A DNA stretch of 28,336 bases from JAZGER01 sp036480335 (GTDB lineage Bacteria > Pseudomonadota > Gammaproteobacteria > DSM-19610): assembly GCA_036480335.1 (NCBI GenBank), contig JAZGGH010000136.1, forward strand, positions 1-28,336, written 5' to 3'. Position numbers and translations under genes: made by a program. Shown one piece after another: positions 1-5,975 of this stretch (the first letter of the stretch is position 1; each line of letters starts with the position of its first letter). Below the pieces are notes generated by a model. That model saw nothing but the letters and a program-made list of their open reading frames with translations. It was not told where the DNA came from and did not search any database.

Positions 1-2
1 CG

Positions 3-44
3 TTGAAAAAAGATGTTCCTGGAAAACGTCTGCACCGCGCATAG
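3..44 (+). pseudogene. possible C-terminal end of an unknown gene (partial)
   Basis: An open frame runs from the window edge to a TAG at 42-44 and encodes 13 residues ending in KRLHRA. An AGGAGG ribosome-binding-like sequence at 43-48 follows at once, ahead of an ATG at 62 whose frame runs into the repeat element. This could be the tail of a gene followed by a second gene that was cut off by repeat insertion. The fragment is too short to identify, and another frame ending at 56-58 is also open, so the call is weak. Confidence 0.2.
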
Positions 45-107
45 GAGGATTAACCTGATTCATGTATCGAAAAATGTATTCTACTAAACCCAGTGAGCTT
101 GCGGGAC

Positions 108-141
108 TTTTTCAACAGCCTGTTAACAGGCTGTTGAAAAA
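108..141. repeat. 34 bp perfect palindrome joining two repeat ends
   Basis: Positions 108-122 (TTTTTCAACAGCCTG) are the exact reverse complement of the first 15 bases of MITE copy A, separated by TTAA. The sequence GGGACTTTTTCAACAGCCTG at 103-122 matches the right-hand end of the same repeat family. The simplest reading is that copy A abuts a remnant end of a second copy, sharing the TTAA between them. Confidence 0.75.
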
Positions 142-264
142 CCCTCATGCGGCACAATTCCGTGTTAAAAATCGGCTCAAAATATTCATGTACTGCGTGT
201 ACACTGCGCTTTTTCGCCAATTTTTGCCTTGTCTTGCGCTCGCCTGAGATTTTTCAACAACCTG
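127..264 (+). repeat. MITE-like repeat, copy A (138 bp)
   Basis: This element begins with CAGGCTGTTGAAAAA (127-141) and ends with the near-perfect inverted copy TTTTTCAACAACCTG (250-264, one mismatch in 15). The interior is nearly identical to copies at 12024-12163 and 28208-28336. It has no transposase and any frame inside it is repeat-derived, so it is non-autonomous. It lies just after the 3' end of regA, which is on the opposite strand. The flanks are TTAA on the left and TTAG on the right, close to a 4 bp duplication. Its parent element is not in the window. Confidence 0.85.
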
Positions 265-290
265 TTAGATGCGGTAGGAACAGGTTATTT

Positions 291-857
291 TCAATGATTC
301 ACCGGCCGTTTGCCCAGTTTGCGCTGCAGGGTACGGCGGTGCATATTTAGCTGGCGTGCAGCTTCTGAAATATTGCCATTGCATTTTGTCAGTACCCGCT
401 GCAGGTGTTCCCATTCAAGCCGTTTGACCGACAGGGGGCTGTCGGCAACTTCCACACTGCTGTCACCTTCGTTTTTATGCAGGGCGCTGATAATGTCGGC
501 AATATCGGCCGGTTTGGTCAGGTATTGCACTGCGCCAAGTTTGATGGCCTCGACGGCGGTGGCAATGCTGGCATAACCGGTCAGGACAACAATGCGAGTG
601 TTCTCATCCTGTTCATGTAGTTGTTGTACCAGAGTCAGGCCAGATGTCTGGCCGATGCGCAGGTCAATCACTGCGTACTCAGGTTGTTCGCTGGCGGCCA
701 GGATCAGTGCGGTTTTGATGTCATTTGCACTGCTCACCTGATAATTCCGGTTTCTGAAAGCGTCGCTCAGCACGTTACAGAAAAGCTCGTCATCATCAAC
801 GATCAGAATATGTGGTTGTTGCAGAGTATCGGCGCTATTCATGGTGTCAGGTATCAT
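291..857 (-). CDS. regA: RegA/PrrA-type response regulator
   Basis: This 188-residue two-component response regulator answers the redox kinase RegB and binds DNA. Residues 15-130 form a receiver domain with the acidic triad D21-D23, phospho-acceptor D65 (YAVIDLR), T93 and K115 (LTKPAD). A linker leads to a Fis-type helix-turn-helix at about 150-183 (NISEAARQLNMHRRTLQRKL), which is the standard RegA/PrrA/ActR layout and length. Its ATG overlaps the regB stop by four bases, so the two are translationally coupled. In this family the regulator controls respiration, carbon fixation or related redox genes; the targets here cannot be read from the window. A second methionine at residue 6 is a possible alternative start. 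Confidence 0.93.
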   Translation of the reverse strand: MIPDTMNSADTLQQPHILIVDDDELFCNVLSDAFRNRNYQVSSANDIKTALILAASEQPEYAVIDLRIGQTSGLTLVQQLHEQDENTRIVVLTGYASIATAVEAIKLGAVQYLTKPADIADIISALHKNEGDSSVEVADSPLSVKRLEWEHLQRVLTKCNGNISEAARQLNMHRRTLQRKLGKRPVNH

Positions 858-2110
858 GCTATCAGGGGTAAGTGGATTCGGGTACAGGTACCGCCTTCCT
901 GGCGATTGATGAACTCTATTGTCCCACCAAGGCGCTGAATGGTCGAGTGGGTCAGAAACAGCCCCAGTCCCATACCGTATTCCTTGCTGCTTTTCGCAGG
1001 CATGGGCGTGGTTTGCGGTTGCAGGCCAGGCCCATTGTCTATCAGGTTGATGGTCAATTGGTGATGTGTCCAGTCGGCATTCATTGCCAGTTCATCAGGG
1101 GATGCATCGGCAGCGTTATTCAGCAGATTGATCAGGGATTGCTGCAAGGTGCGTTCATCAAGAATTTGCGCAGTCTTGTCTGTACCAAGAATAGTCAGTT
1201 GCAAATGGCTGTCGAGTCGCTGCGATTGCCAGAGCTGGATGAGCTGTTCTATGAAGTGGTGCGCATGGGTCAAACGCCCTGATTCGGCAGGATTTTCACC
1301 GGCAGAGGCGGATATGACAGACAGCGTTTCCTTGCAGCGTTGTACCTGACTACGCAGGATTTGTATTTTCTTCTGCACATCTTCTGGCAGATCGTCACGG
1401 TTTTCCAGTTCGCCAGAAACGATCGCCATGGTTGCTAATGGTGTGCCCAGTTCGTGTGCGGCTCCGGTTGCCAGTGTTCCCAGTGCGACAAGCTGGTCAT
1501 CACGTAACGCCTGTTCACGGGCTTCAGCCAGTGAACGATCACGCTGCCGCAGAGTTTTTGCCATGCCGACGATAAACCAGGAAACCAGTGCTGCACTGAG
1601 GACAAAACCAAACCACATACCAAAGATATGCTGGCTGAAGCTGGTATCGGTTGTATGGTGCATGTGATTACCACTGCCGGCTAATGGCCGGAACCAGAAC
1701 ATCAGCAGGCTGTAACACAGGGTTGTTAATCCGGCCATCAGCCAGGTTGCTCGGGCAGATAAAACCATGGCGGCAATGATCAATGGCAATAGAAAAAACC
1801 AGGCAAACGGGTTGCTGGCGCCACCCGTGAAATACAAAACTCCGGTCAGGGCAAAAACATCAATGCACAGCTGCAGGAATATTTCTGTCCCGGGTATTGA
1901 ATCCCGGCTACTCAGGCGGCGCCAGGTCCAGATATTGGCAAGGGCCAGTAGGCCGATGATAGTCATCAGCGGCGTAACAGGCAGGTGAATACCAAAACCG
2001 GAGTGCACCATGAACAGCATGATTAACTCGGCGACAATGGTGAGATTGCGCAGGATGAACAGGCGTTTCAGATTATCAGCAGGCGCTGTTGTTTGTTTGT
2101 TTGATGTCAT
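854..2110 (-). CDS. regB: RegB/PrrB-type redox-sensing histidine kinase
   Basis: This membrane sensor kinase phosphorylates RegA in response to respiratory redox state. With the ATG at 2110 it has 418 residues: several membrane segments in the first 185, then the phospho-histidine H219 in LATGAAHELGTPLAT, then an ATPase domain with NAADAS, DNGPG and GMGLGL boxes. The quinone-sensing heptad GGxxNPF is present as GGASNPF (about 96-102). C259 lies exactly 40 residues after the histidine, the spacing of the redox-active cysteine C265 from H225 in Rhodobacter RegB. An upstream frame extension starts only at a TTG (2146) and has no ribosome-binding site, so I prefer 2110. It overlaps regA downstream and is divergent from the Crp/Fnr gene. 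The senC gene often found beside this pair is absent here. Confidence 0.92.
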   Translation of the reverse strand: MTSNKQTTAPADNLKRLFILRNLTIVAELIMLFMVHSGFGIHLPVTPLMTIIGLLALANIWTWRRLSSRDSIPGTEIFLQLCIDVFALTGVLYFTGGASNPFAWFFLLPLIIAAMVLSARATWLMAGLTTLCYSLLMFWFRPLAGSGNHMHHTTDTSFSQHIFGMWFGFVLSAALVSWFIVGMAKTLRQRDRSLAEAREQALRDDQLVALGTLATGAAHELGTPLATMAIVSGELENRDDLPEDVQKKIQILRSQVQRCKETLSVISASAGENPAESGRLTHAHHFIEQLIQLWQSQRLDSHLQLTILGTDKTAQILDERTLQQSLINLLNNAADASPDELAMNADWTHHQLTINLIDNGPGLQPQTTPMPAKSSKEYGMGLGLFLTHSTIQRLGGTIEFINRQEGGTCTRIHLPLIA

Positions 2111-2166
2111 CAGTATTCTGATACTATTCCAGTCATCTGTGAACAATACTACCAGAACGAGATATC

Positions 2167-2829
2167 ATGGTGCCAGAAAAGCAAGCTGTTGCCACCTTAT
2201 TAATGAAGTTGTTGCCCGGTGATAGTAAGGATCTACAACAATTGAGAGAGGCGGCGCAAACGGTGCATTTGCCTGCCGGACAAATGGTGTTCAGGCGTGG
2301 CGACCCCTGCCAGGGGTATCTGCTGATGGTTGCCGGTTGTGTGCGAGTGCAGGTTGTTTCAGAGAGCGGCCGTGACGTTGTTTTATACCGGGTAAACCCG
2401 GGCGAATCCTGTGTGATCACAACATCCTGCCTGATCAGTCATGAAAACTACCCGGCAGAAGGTATTATCGAAGAAGATGCAACTGCGCTGGTTTTTTCAC
2501 AGCCAGTATTTGAACAGGGGCTGGCTGTTTCCGAGGTTTTTCGGCGATTTGTGTTCTCCAATCAGGGGCGGCGACTCTCAGACCTGATTCTGAGAATTGA
2601 GGATGTGATTTTTGAACGGCTGGATAGTCGTCTGGCAAAACTATTAATCGAATACAGCAAAACCCAACAGTCAATAATTAACATGACACACCAGCAACTG
2701 GCAAGCGAACTGGGGACAGCGCGCGAAGTTGTTAGTCGCCAGTTAAAGGTATTTGAAAAAAAAGGCTGGATTGTGCTCGGCCGTGGCTCGGTTAGTCAGG
2801 TGAATATTGAGGCGCTAAGAGGGGTTTGA
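2167..2829 (+). CDS. Crp/Fnr-family transcriptional regulator
   Basis: This 220-residue protein has an N-terminal cyclic-nucleotide-binding-type beta-barrel (about 20-130, with PAGQMVFRRGDPCQGYLLMVAGCVRV), a dimerisation helix (about 130-155) and a C-terminal winged helix with the recognition segment QQLASELGTAREVVSRQL at about 177-194. The N-terminal four-cysteine cluster of FNR is missing: the cysteines here (GDPC, AGC, ESC, TSC) all lie inside the barrel, so iron-sulfur oxygen sensing of the FNR type is unlikely. It is divergent from regB, with only 56 bases between the start codons, and is followed by a DUF2892 gene, a pairing I recall from sulfur-oxidising proteobacteria. Its ligand is unknown. 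Confidence 0.85.
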   Translation: MVPEKQAVATLLMKLLPGDSKDLQQLREAAQTVHLPAGQMVFRRGDPCQGYLLMVAGCVRVQVVSESGRDVVLYRVNPGESCVITTSCLISHENYPAEGIIEEDATALVFSQPVFEQGLAVSEVFRRFVFSNQGRRLSDLILRIEDVIFERLDSRLAKLLIEYSKTQQSIINMTHQQLASELGTAREVVSRQLKVFEKKGWIVLGRGSVSQVNIEALRGV

Positions 2830-2870
2830 CTGTTTTTGTGTGACATTATCACTGCAAACAGCAGGGATAA

Positions 2871-2900
2871 TTGCTAGTCTTTACATTCCATACATACTAT
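2871..2900 (+). promoter_or_regulatory. possible sigma70 promoter for the DUF2892 gene
   Basis: A -35-like TTGCTA (2871-2876) is followed after 18 bases by a -10-like TACTAT (2895-2900), just ahead of the AGGAGA ribosome-binding site of the next gene. The match is moderate. No clear FNR-type TTGAT-N4-ATCAA box is present in this gap. Confidence 0.35.
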
Positions 2901-2916
2901 TTTCAGGAGACAAATC

Positions 2917-3126
2917 ATGGCGAATGTCGGTGGATTTGATCGTATTTTAAGAATTCTGGTGGGTGCTGGCGTATTAGCAGCGACTTTTTTTGGACCGTTT
3001 ACCGAAATACTTTATCCCTGGGGAATGATTGCCATCGTGCCGTTGTTTACCGGTCTGTTCAAGTGGTGTCCTGCCTATACGCTGTTCGGTATTAAAACCT
3101 GCAAGACTTGTAGCACTGATTCCTGA
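2917..3126 (+). CDS. DUF2892 (YgaP-like) small inner-membrane protein
   Basis: This 69-residue protein matches the DUF2892 pattern: an N-terminal N-x-GxxDRxLRIxxG motif (NVGGFDRILRILVGAG), two membrane segments (about 14-26 and 33-48), and a C-terminal KWCPAYTLFGIKTC. The C-terminal cysteines at CPAY and KTCKTC are typical of the family, where the domain also occurs fused to rhodanese in E. coli YgaP. A strong AGGAG lies ahead of the ATG. Its position behind a Crp/Fnr gene suggests that the regulator controls it, possibly in sulfur or nitrogen-oxide handling, but nothing here shows the function. Confidence 0.85.
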   Translation: MANVGGFDRILRILVGAGVLAATFFGPFTEILYPWGMIAIVPLFTGLFKWCPAYTLFGIKTCKTCSTDS

Positions 3127-3136
3127 GCGAATTATC

Positions 3137-3166
3137 GGGTGGTCGGTTAGCGGCTGCCCAGTTTTT
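3137..3166 (+). terminator. possible Rho-independent terminator after the DUF2892 gene
   Basis: GGGTGGTC (3137-3144) can pair with GGCTGCCC (3152-3159) using several G-U pairs, and is followed by AGTTTTT. It sits 11 bases after the stop codon. The wobble pairs make it a modest prediction. Confidence 0.45.
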
Positions 3167-3435
3167 AATGCTCGAATAAAAACTTTTGGAAGTATGTTAC
3201 TTAATGAAACGACTCTATTTATAAAGTAAATAATTATGACAATATCAGAAATACTATACTAGAATAGACTAATGACGATGTCCGATCTTGCAAGGATGCC
3301 AGGGTCTATGGAACTGCCGGAAGACGGTTTTGTCTTAGTTAGTGCCGGGGAAAGTTACACTTCTCTACTAAATTAAGTGTTATTTGTAACTCATTGATTT
3401 GTAATAATTCGCTATGATATAGATGTTTATAAGAC
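3167..3435. other. AT-rich gap with no recognised gene
   Basis: No convincing gene lies between the terminator and the Fic-module promoter. A 34-codon frame at 3272-3376 (starting MTMSDLARMPGS) has no ribosome-binding site and no family I recognise. The GC-richer patch at about 3280-3355, containing two GCCGG direct repeats (3316-3320 and 3344-3348) and a short AAGAC/GTCTT hairpin, stands out from its surroundings and may be a remnant of something or a structured RNA. I could not match it to a known riboswitch. Confidence 0.3.
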
Positions 3436-3463
3436 TTGACAGATTGTTGGTCTGCTTTACACT
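3436..3463 (+). promoter_or_regulatory. sigma70-like promoter for the Fic module
   Basis: A consensus -35 TTGACA (3436-3441) and a -10-like TACACT (3458-3463) are separated by 16 bases. A start site near 3470 would give a leader of about 135 bases ahead of the small gene at 3608. The leader contains two hairpins (3468-3490 and 3551-3585). Confidence 0.5.
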
Positions 3464-3550
3464 CCACGAACCACCGTCGAAGGTGGGTTCATGTTAAATC
3501 AGTTAGTTATTGCTTATTTTTGATGGGTAATTATTAATTAGCAAATAACT

Positions 3551-3585
3551 ATCTAGGATTTCTCCGATATGCCGAAATCCTAGAT
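3551..3585 (+). promoter_or_regulatory. 12 bp perfect inverted repeat ahead of the Fic module
   Basis: ATCTAGGATTTC (3551-3562) and GAAATCCTAGAT (3574-3585) are perfect inverted copies with an 11-base loop. The site ends 12 bases before the AGGAGG of the small first gene. There is no following T run, so a terminator is unlikely. It may be an operator for autoregulation, as is usual in toxin-antitoxin operons, or an RNA hairpin that affects translation. Confidence 0.6.
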
Positions 3586-3607
3586 TAAGAATATTAAGGA
3601 GGATCCA

Positions 3608-3811
3608 ATGGGAAACAATATTTCCGAGCTTAAGTCCAGCAAAGAACTGCTAGGCGCGCTTGAAAAAGCCGCGTCTATAAAGCTGACATCCGCAGAAATG
3701 CTTGAACAGCGTGTTTCTTTTGTTTTTGGGTCAATGGATTCTGATAGTGACGTTACTCGTCATCACATCAAACAGGTGATAGCTGAGCAAGAAGGTATCG
3801 ATATTGAATGA
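3608..3811 (+). CDS. small protein upstream of Fic, probable antitoxin-like partner
   Basis: This 67-residue acidic protein begins after a strong AAGGAGG (six bases before the ATG) and overlaps the fic gene by four bases (ATGA). It has a helical N-terminal half rich in leucine, alanine and lysine, and the segment EQRVSFVFGSMDSDSDVTRHHIKQVI. The E-Q-R-V-S-F pattern recalls small hypothetical proteins placed directly upstream of stand-alone Fic proteins in many proteobacteria. A clear class I inhibitory motif ([S/T]xxxE[G/N]) is not visible, so inhibition of Fic is inferred from position and size and not from a motif. Confidence 0.65.
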   Translation: MGNNISELKSSKELLGALEKAASIKLTSAEMLEQRVSFVFGSMDSDSDVTRHHIKQVIAEQEGIDIE

Positions 3812-4416
3812 TTCTATATGAGCTTACAGGGAGTGAGCGACATCAAGTTTACCAAGATTTAGAAATATCGAATGTTAATCGCCAATATGATTTTCTTCGC
3901 TCAATCGTTATTGCCTCGATAGCAATCCAAAAACCTTTCCTATCAACTCATGTACTGAAGGCGTTAAATTTTCAGGCTATTACTTGCCTGCATACAAATC
4001 CTGGTGAATTTCGGCCATGTCCAGTGACAGTTGGGAATCATAATCCACCAGAGCATTATCGCGTCCCTGCCCTCATGGACGATTTTGTTAATGAGGTCAA
4101 TAGGAATTGGGAAAGTTCAGATCCAGTTGCTTTGGCAGCATTTGTTCTTTGGAAGCTGAATTATATCCACCCTTTTATAAATGGGAATGGACGTACAGCG
4201 CGCGCTGCATGTTACTTTGTATTGTGCATTAAATCAGGCCAATGGTTGCCAGGCACAACAATTTTACCTGAATTAATTCGCCGTGAGCGAGAGGCTTATG
4301 TAAAGGCGCTACAAGAAGCCGACCAATCGCTTAATGCGGGAGCGCTTGATCTCAGTATTCTTCACGCGCTTATATCTGAGCTACTCACCGAGCAGTTGGA
4401 TGGTAGGAGCCCCTAA
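3808..4416 (+). CDS. Fic-domain protein (probable AMP or phosphate transferase)
   Basis: This 202-residue stand-alone Fic protein carries the active-site motif HPFINGNGRTAR at 121-132, with catalytic H121 and phosphate-binding GNGR. Most characterised AMPylating Fic enzymes have D or E at the position where this one has N125, which helps hold the metal ion. The target-docking flap is probably around 60-92 (LHTNPGEFRPCPVTVGNH). The gene starts inside the end of the small upstream gene and forms a two-gene operon, the arrangement of Fic toxin-antitoxin pairs. The region is more AT-rich than the flanking housekeeping genes, which fits transfer. The substrate is unknown. Confidence 0.85.
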   Translation: MILYELTGSERHQVYQDLEISNVNRQYDFLRSIVIASIAIQKPFLSTHVLKALNFQAITCLHTNPGEFRPCPVTVGNHNPPEHYRVPALMDDFVNEVNRNWESSDPVALAAFVLWKLNYIHPFINGNGRTARAACYFVLCIKSGQWLPGTTILPELIRREREAYVKALQEADQSLNAGALDLSILHALISELLTEQLDGRSP

Positions 4417-4537
4417 AAAATCCTCTTGACTTCTTGGTTTTTCTCAGTCTTCGGCCAGCTCTAGCAGGTGCTTCCTCCAACCCTTATTAATTTAGATAAA
4501 GTCTAGTATTGAGCCGGTCTTCTCCGCTTATTTTTAG

Positions 4538-4801
4538 TCACGCAACATCAAACCTATTTAATTTTCTCCAATCAAAAGGCTCGCTACTAAGCGTGGATTC
4601 AATTGAATCATCCCAAATGAAAACGTCTTTTTTTGGGAAGCCTATTGCTGGTGCAGATGTGTCTCCATCTAATAAGTCAGCAAATTGGTCATCAGAACAT
4701 ATATATATACATTTATCACCAATAGCCCATAAAACTCTTACAAATGGCCTGTCTAAAAAGTCTCTCACTATAACTTTTGTGCCTCTTAATTTTTTACCCA
4801 T
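4538..4801 (-). CDS. hypothetical protein, 87 residues
   Basis: I do not recognise this protein. It starts at the ATG at 4801, preceded by AGAGGAG at a good distance; an earlier ATG at 4822 has no such site. The sequence is soluble, with no membrane segment or signal peptide: a basic start (MGKKLRGTKVIVRDFLDRPF) leads into an acidic second half with FADLLDGD and FIWDDS. The opposite strand also has a 113-residue frame (4509-4850), but it lacks a ribosome-binding site and has a serine/asparagine-rich composition, so this strand is preferred. It is divergent from the DUF5343 gene. Confidence 0.6.
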   Translation of the reverse strand: MGKKLRGTKVIVRDFLDRPFVRVLWAIGDKCIYICSDDQFADLLDGDTSAPAIGFPKKDVFIWDDSIESTLSSEPFDWRKLNRFDVA

Positions 4802-4810
4802 AATCTCCTC

Positions 4811-4860
4811 TGAAAATAACATAAATTTATGTGTTGTTATGTTGCAATAACATAGAAGTC
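4811..4860. promoter_or_regulatory. divergent promoter region with short palindromes
   Basis: This gap between two divergent genes holds the 12 bp palindrome CATAAATTTATG (4820-4831) and an inverted pair TGTTAT/ATAACA around 4834-4851. They may be operator half-sites shared by both genes. No -35/-10 pair is clear enough to place. Confidence 0.3.
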
Positions 4861-4900
4861 TATGTTAGATTATGTTCGTCAGAGACAAGAGGCTTCGCTC

Positions 4901-5608
4901 ATGCTAACAGAATCTAACAAATATAGTACGCCACCTTATGTTCCATATACAACTTTCATTAGTTTTATCAATGGCTTAAGTAAAACAGGGATCCCTAGTC
5001 ATATAGATAGGAGTATTATGGAAACCATGTCTGGCTCTGGTCAGTCTGCAATGATTGCTACATTGAAAGCACTCCGGCTTGTTAATGCAGAATTAGAGCC
5101 GCTGCCTGATCTTGAATCTTTAGTAAATGGTTCTGACGGTGATTTTAACACAACATTGAATAAGTTAGTAAAATCAACTTACAGCTTCTTGTTTGATGGC
5201 TCAATCAATATTGAAAATACAACTTCCAAAAAAGTAGAAGAAAAATTCCGTAGTGTTAATGTTTCTGGTAGCACATTGACTAAGTGCATTTCTTTCTTCT
5301 TGGCTGCATCCAAAGCGGCTGACATTAAAGTTTCGCAGCACATCAAGGCCCCCAAAATTCAACGTTCAGCCTCTGCTAGTTCCAAGAAAAAAAATATTGT
5401 TAGCAAAACACAAAACAACCCACTTTCTGATCAAGACAGTGTCCCTCCATTACATGAAAACATGGAAAAAATAACAATTTCGTTGCCTAGTTTAGGTGAT
5501 GGGTATATTTACTTCCCCGCCGGCATGGATGAAGACCAGTCAAAATTAGCAGTAAAGATGGCAAAGTTTATGTTGGATAACTATTACGGCATTCAAGATG
5601 GTAATTGA
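4901..5608 (+). CDS. DUF5343-family protein
   Basis: This protein of 235 residues has the DUF5343 signature near its start: PPYVPYTTFISFINGL, then PSHIDRS, then SGSGQSAMIATLKALRLV, all within about the first 80 residues. That segment resembles a small helical, possibly winged-helix, domain. The rest (about 150-235) is low-complexity lysine/serine-rich sequence and then a short acidic end. AAGAGG at 4887-4892 supports the ATG at 4901 over the earlier ATG at 4862. Family members are common in accessory regions and sometimes near defence genes; no function is established that I can name. Its AT content matches the Fic region. Confidence 0.75.
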   Translation: MLTESNKYSTPPYVPYTTFISFINGLSKTGIPSHIDRSIMETMSGSGQSAMIATLKALRLVNAELEPLPDLESLVNGSDGDFNTTLNKLVKSTYSFLFDGSINIENTTSKKVEEKFRSVNVSGSTLTKCISFFLAASKAADIKVSQHIKAPKIQRSASASSKKKNIVSKTQNNPLSDQDSVPPLHENMEKITISLPSLGDGYIYFPAGMDEDQSKLAVKMAKFMLDNYYGIQDGN

Positions 5609-5731
5609 ACTACTAATAAAGGTGTTGTTTATGAGAAGAGCGCAAGGCTGATCTAGCAGCCCAGACCAAGCAGCAGTAGAGTGAGCTCGTGGTAGGCATT
5701 CTCTACTACTGACCTAGATGTGGACTATTAT

Positions 5732-5817
5732 GCCGCTGTGTGGATTGGTATATGGGCAGAATTTGGAATTCTGTGGGCCAAGCGTCCGTGAGGGTCCGAA
5801 CCCCTCCAGCGGCACCA
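5732..5817 (+). tRNA. class II tRNA-like gene, Leu-like body with anticodon UGG (possibly degenerate)
   Basis: The acceptor stem GCCGCTG (5732-5738) pairs perfectly with CAGCGGC (5807-5813), followed by A and an encoded CCA (5815-5817). The anticodon stem CAGAA/TTCTG (5757-5773) encloses TTTGGAA, so the anticodon is TGG (5764-5766), which reads the proline codon CCA. The 16-base variable region (5774-5789) can form a GGGC/GTCC arm, and the T arm GAGGG/CCCTC encloses TCCGAAC (5790-5806). The D region (5739-5756) is 18 bases, has the GG pair, but folds into at most a weak three-pair stem. A long variable arm and A73 fit a leucine tRNA, while the anticodon does not. Four of five elements are intact, so it may be functional, unusual or recently decayed. 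Confidence 0.6.
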
Positions 5818-5826
5818 ATTATACAG

Positions 5827-5870
5827 TATTTAGTCGATCCTGAAATATTCTTTTCAGGATCGACTAAATA
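5827..5870 (+). terminator. 19 bp perfect hairpin downstream of the tRNA-like gene
   Basis: Positions 5827-5845 and 5852-5870 are perfect inverted copies (outer bases TATTTAGTCGATCC) with a six-base loop. The stem is unusually long and perfect. No T tract follows on either strand, so a classical terminator is doubtful. It may end the tRNA-like transcript, mark the edge of the accessory stretch, or be a recombination site. Confidence 0.55.
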
Positions 5871-5975
5871 CATACTCCCGAAACTTTCAATCAAATCCTC
5901 GATTAGGGTGAAAAATCCCGTTTAAAAGCCGTAGAATACCCGTTTTTCTATCTAATACCCCGGAGTCTCAGGCTG

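Noticed and set aside
62..247. A 61-residue plus-strand frame starting after an AGGAGG
   Set aside because: Most of it lies inside MITE copy A and the same peptide recurs in the other copies, so it is repeat-derived. At most the first residues belong to a disrupted gene.
872..1282. A 136-residue plus-strand frame
   Set aside because: It is antisense to regB, whose domains and motifs are complete.
2111..2146. An N-terminal extension of regB
   Set aside because: It begins with TTG, has no ribosome-binding site, and RegB proteins do not need it.
2845..2916. An FNR/ANR binding site before the DUF2892 gene
   Set aside because: No TTGAT-N4-ATCAA-like palindrome was found in this gap.
3272..3376. 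A 34-codon frame in the gap before the Fic module
   Set aside because: No ribosome-binding site, no recognised family, and it lies upstream of the best promoter.
4509..4850. A 113-residue plus-strand frame
   Set aside because: It is antisense to the 87-residue gene, which has a good ribosome-binding site and a more protein-like composition.
5732..5817. An allo-tRNA or selenocysteine tRNA reading
   Set aside because: The acceptor and T stems are 7 and 5 pairs, not the 8/4, 9/3 or 8/5 layouts, and the anticodon is not UCA.
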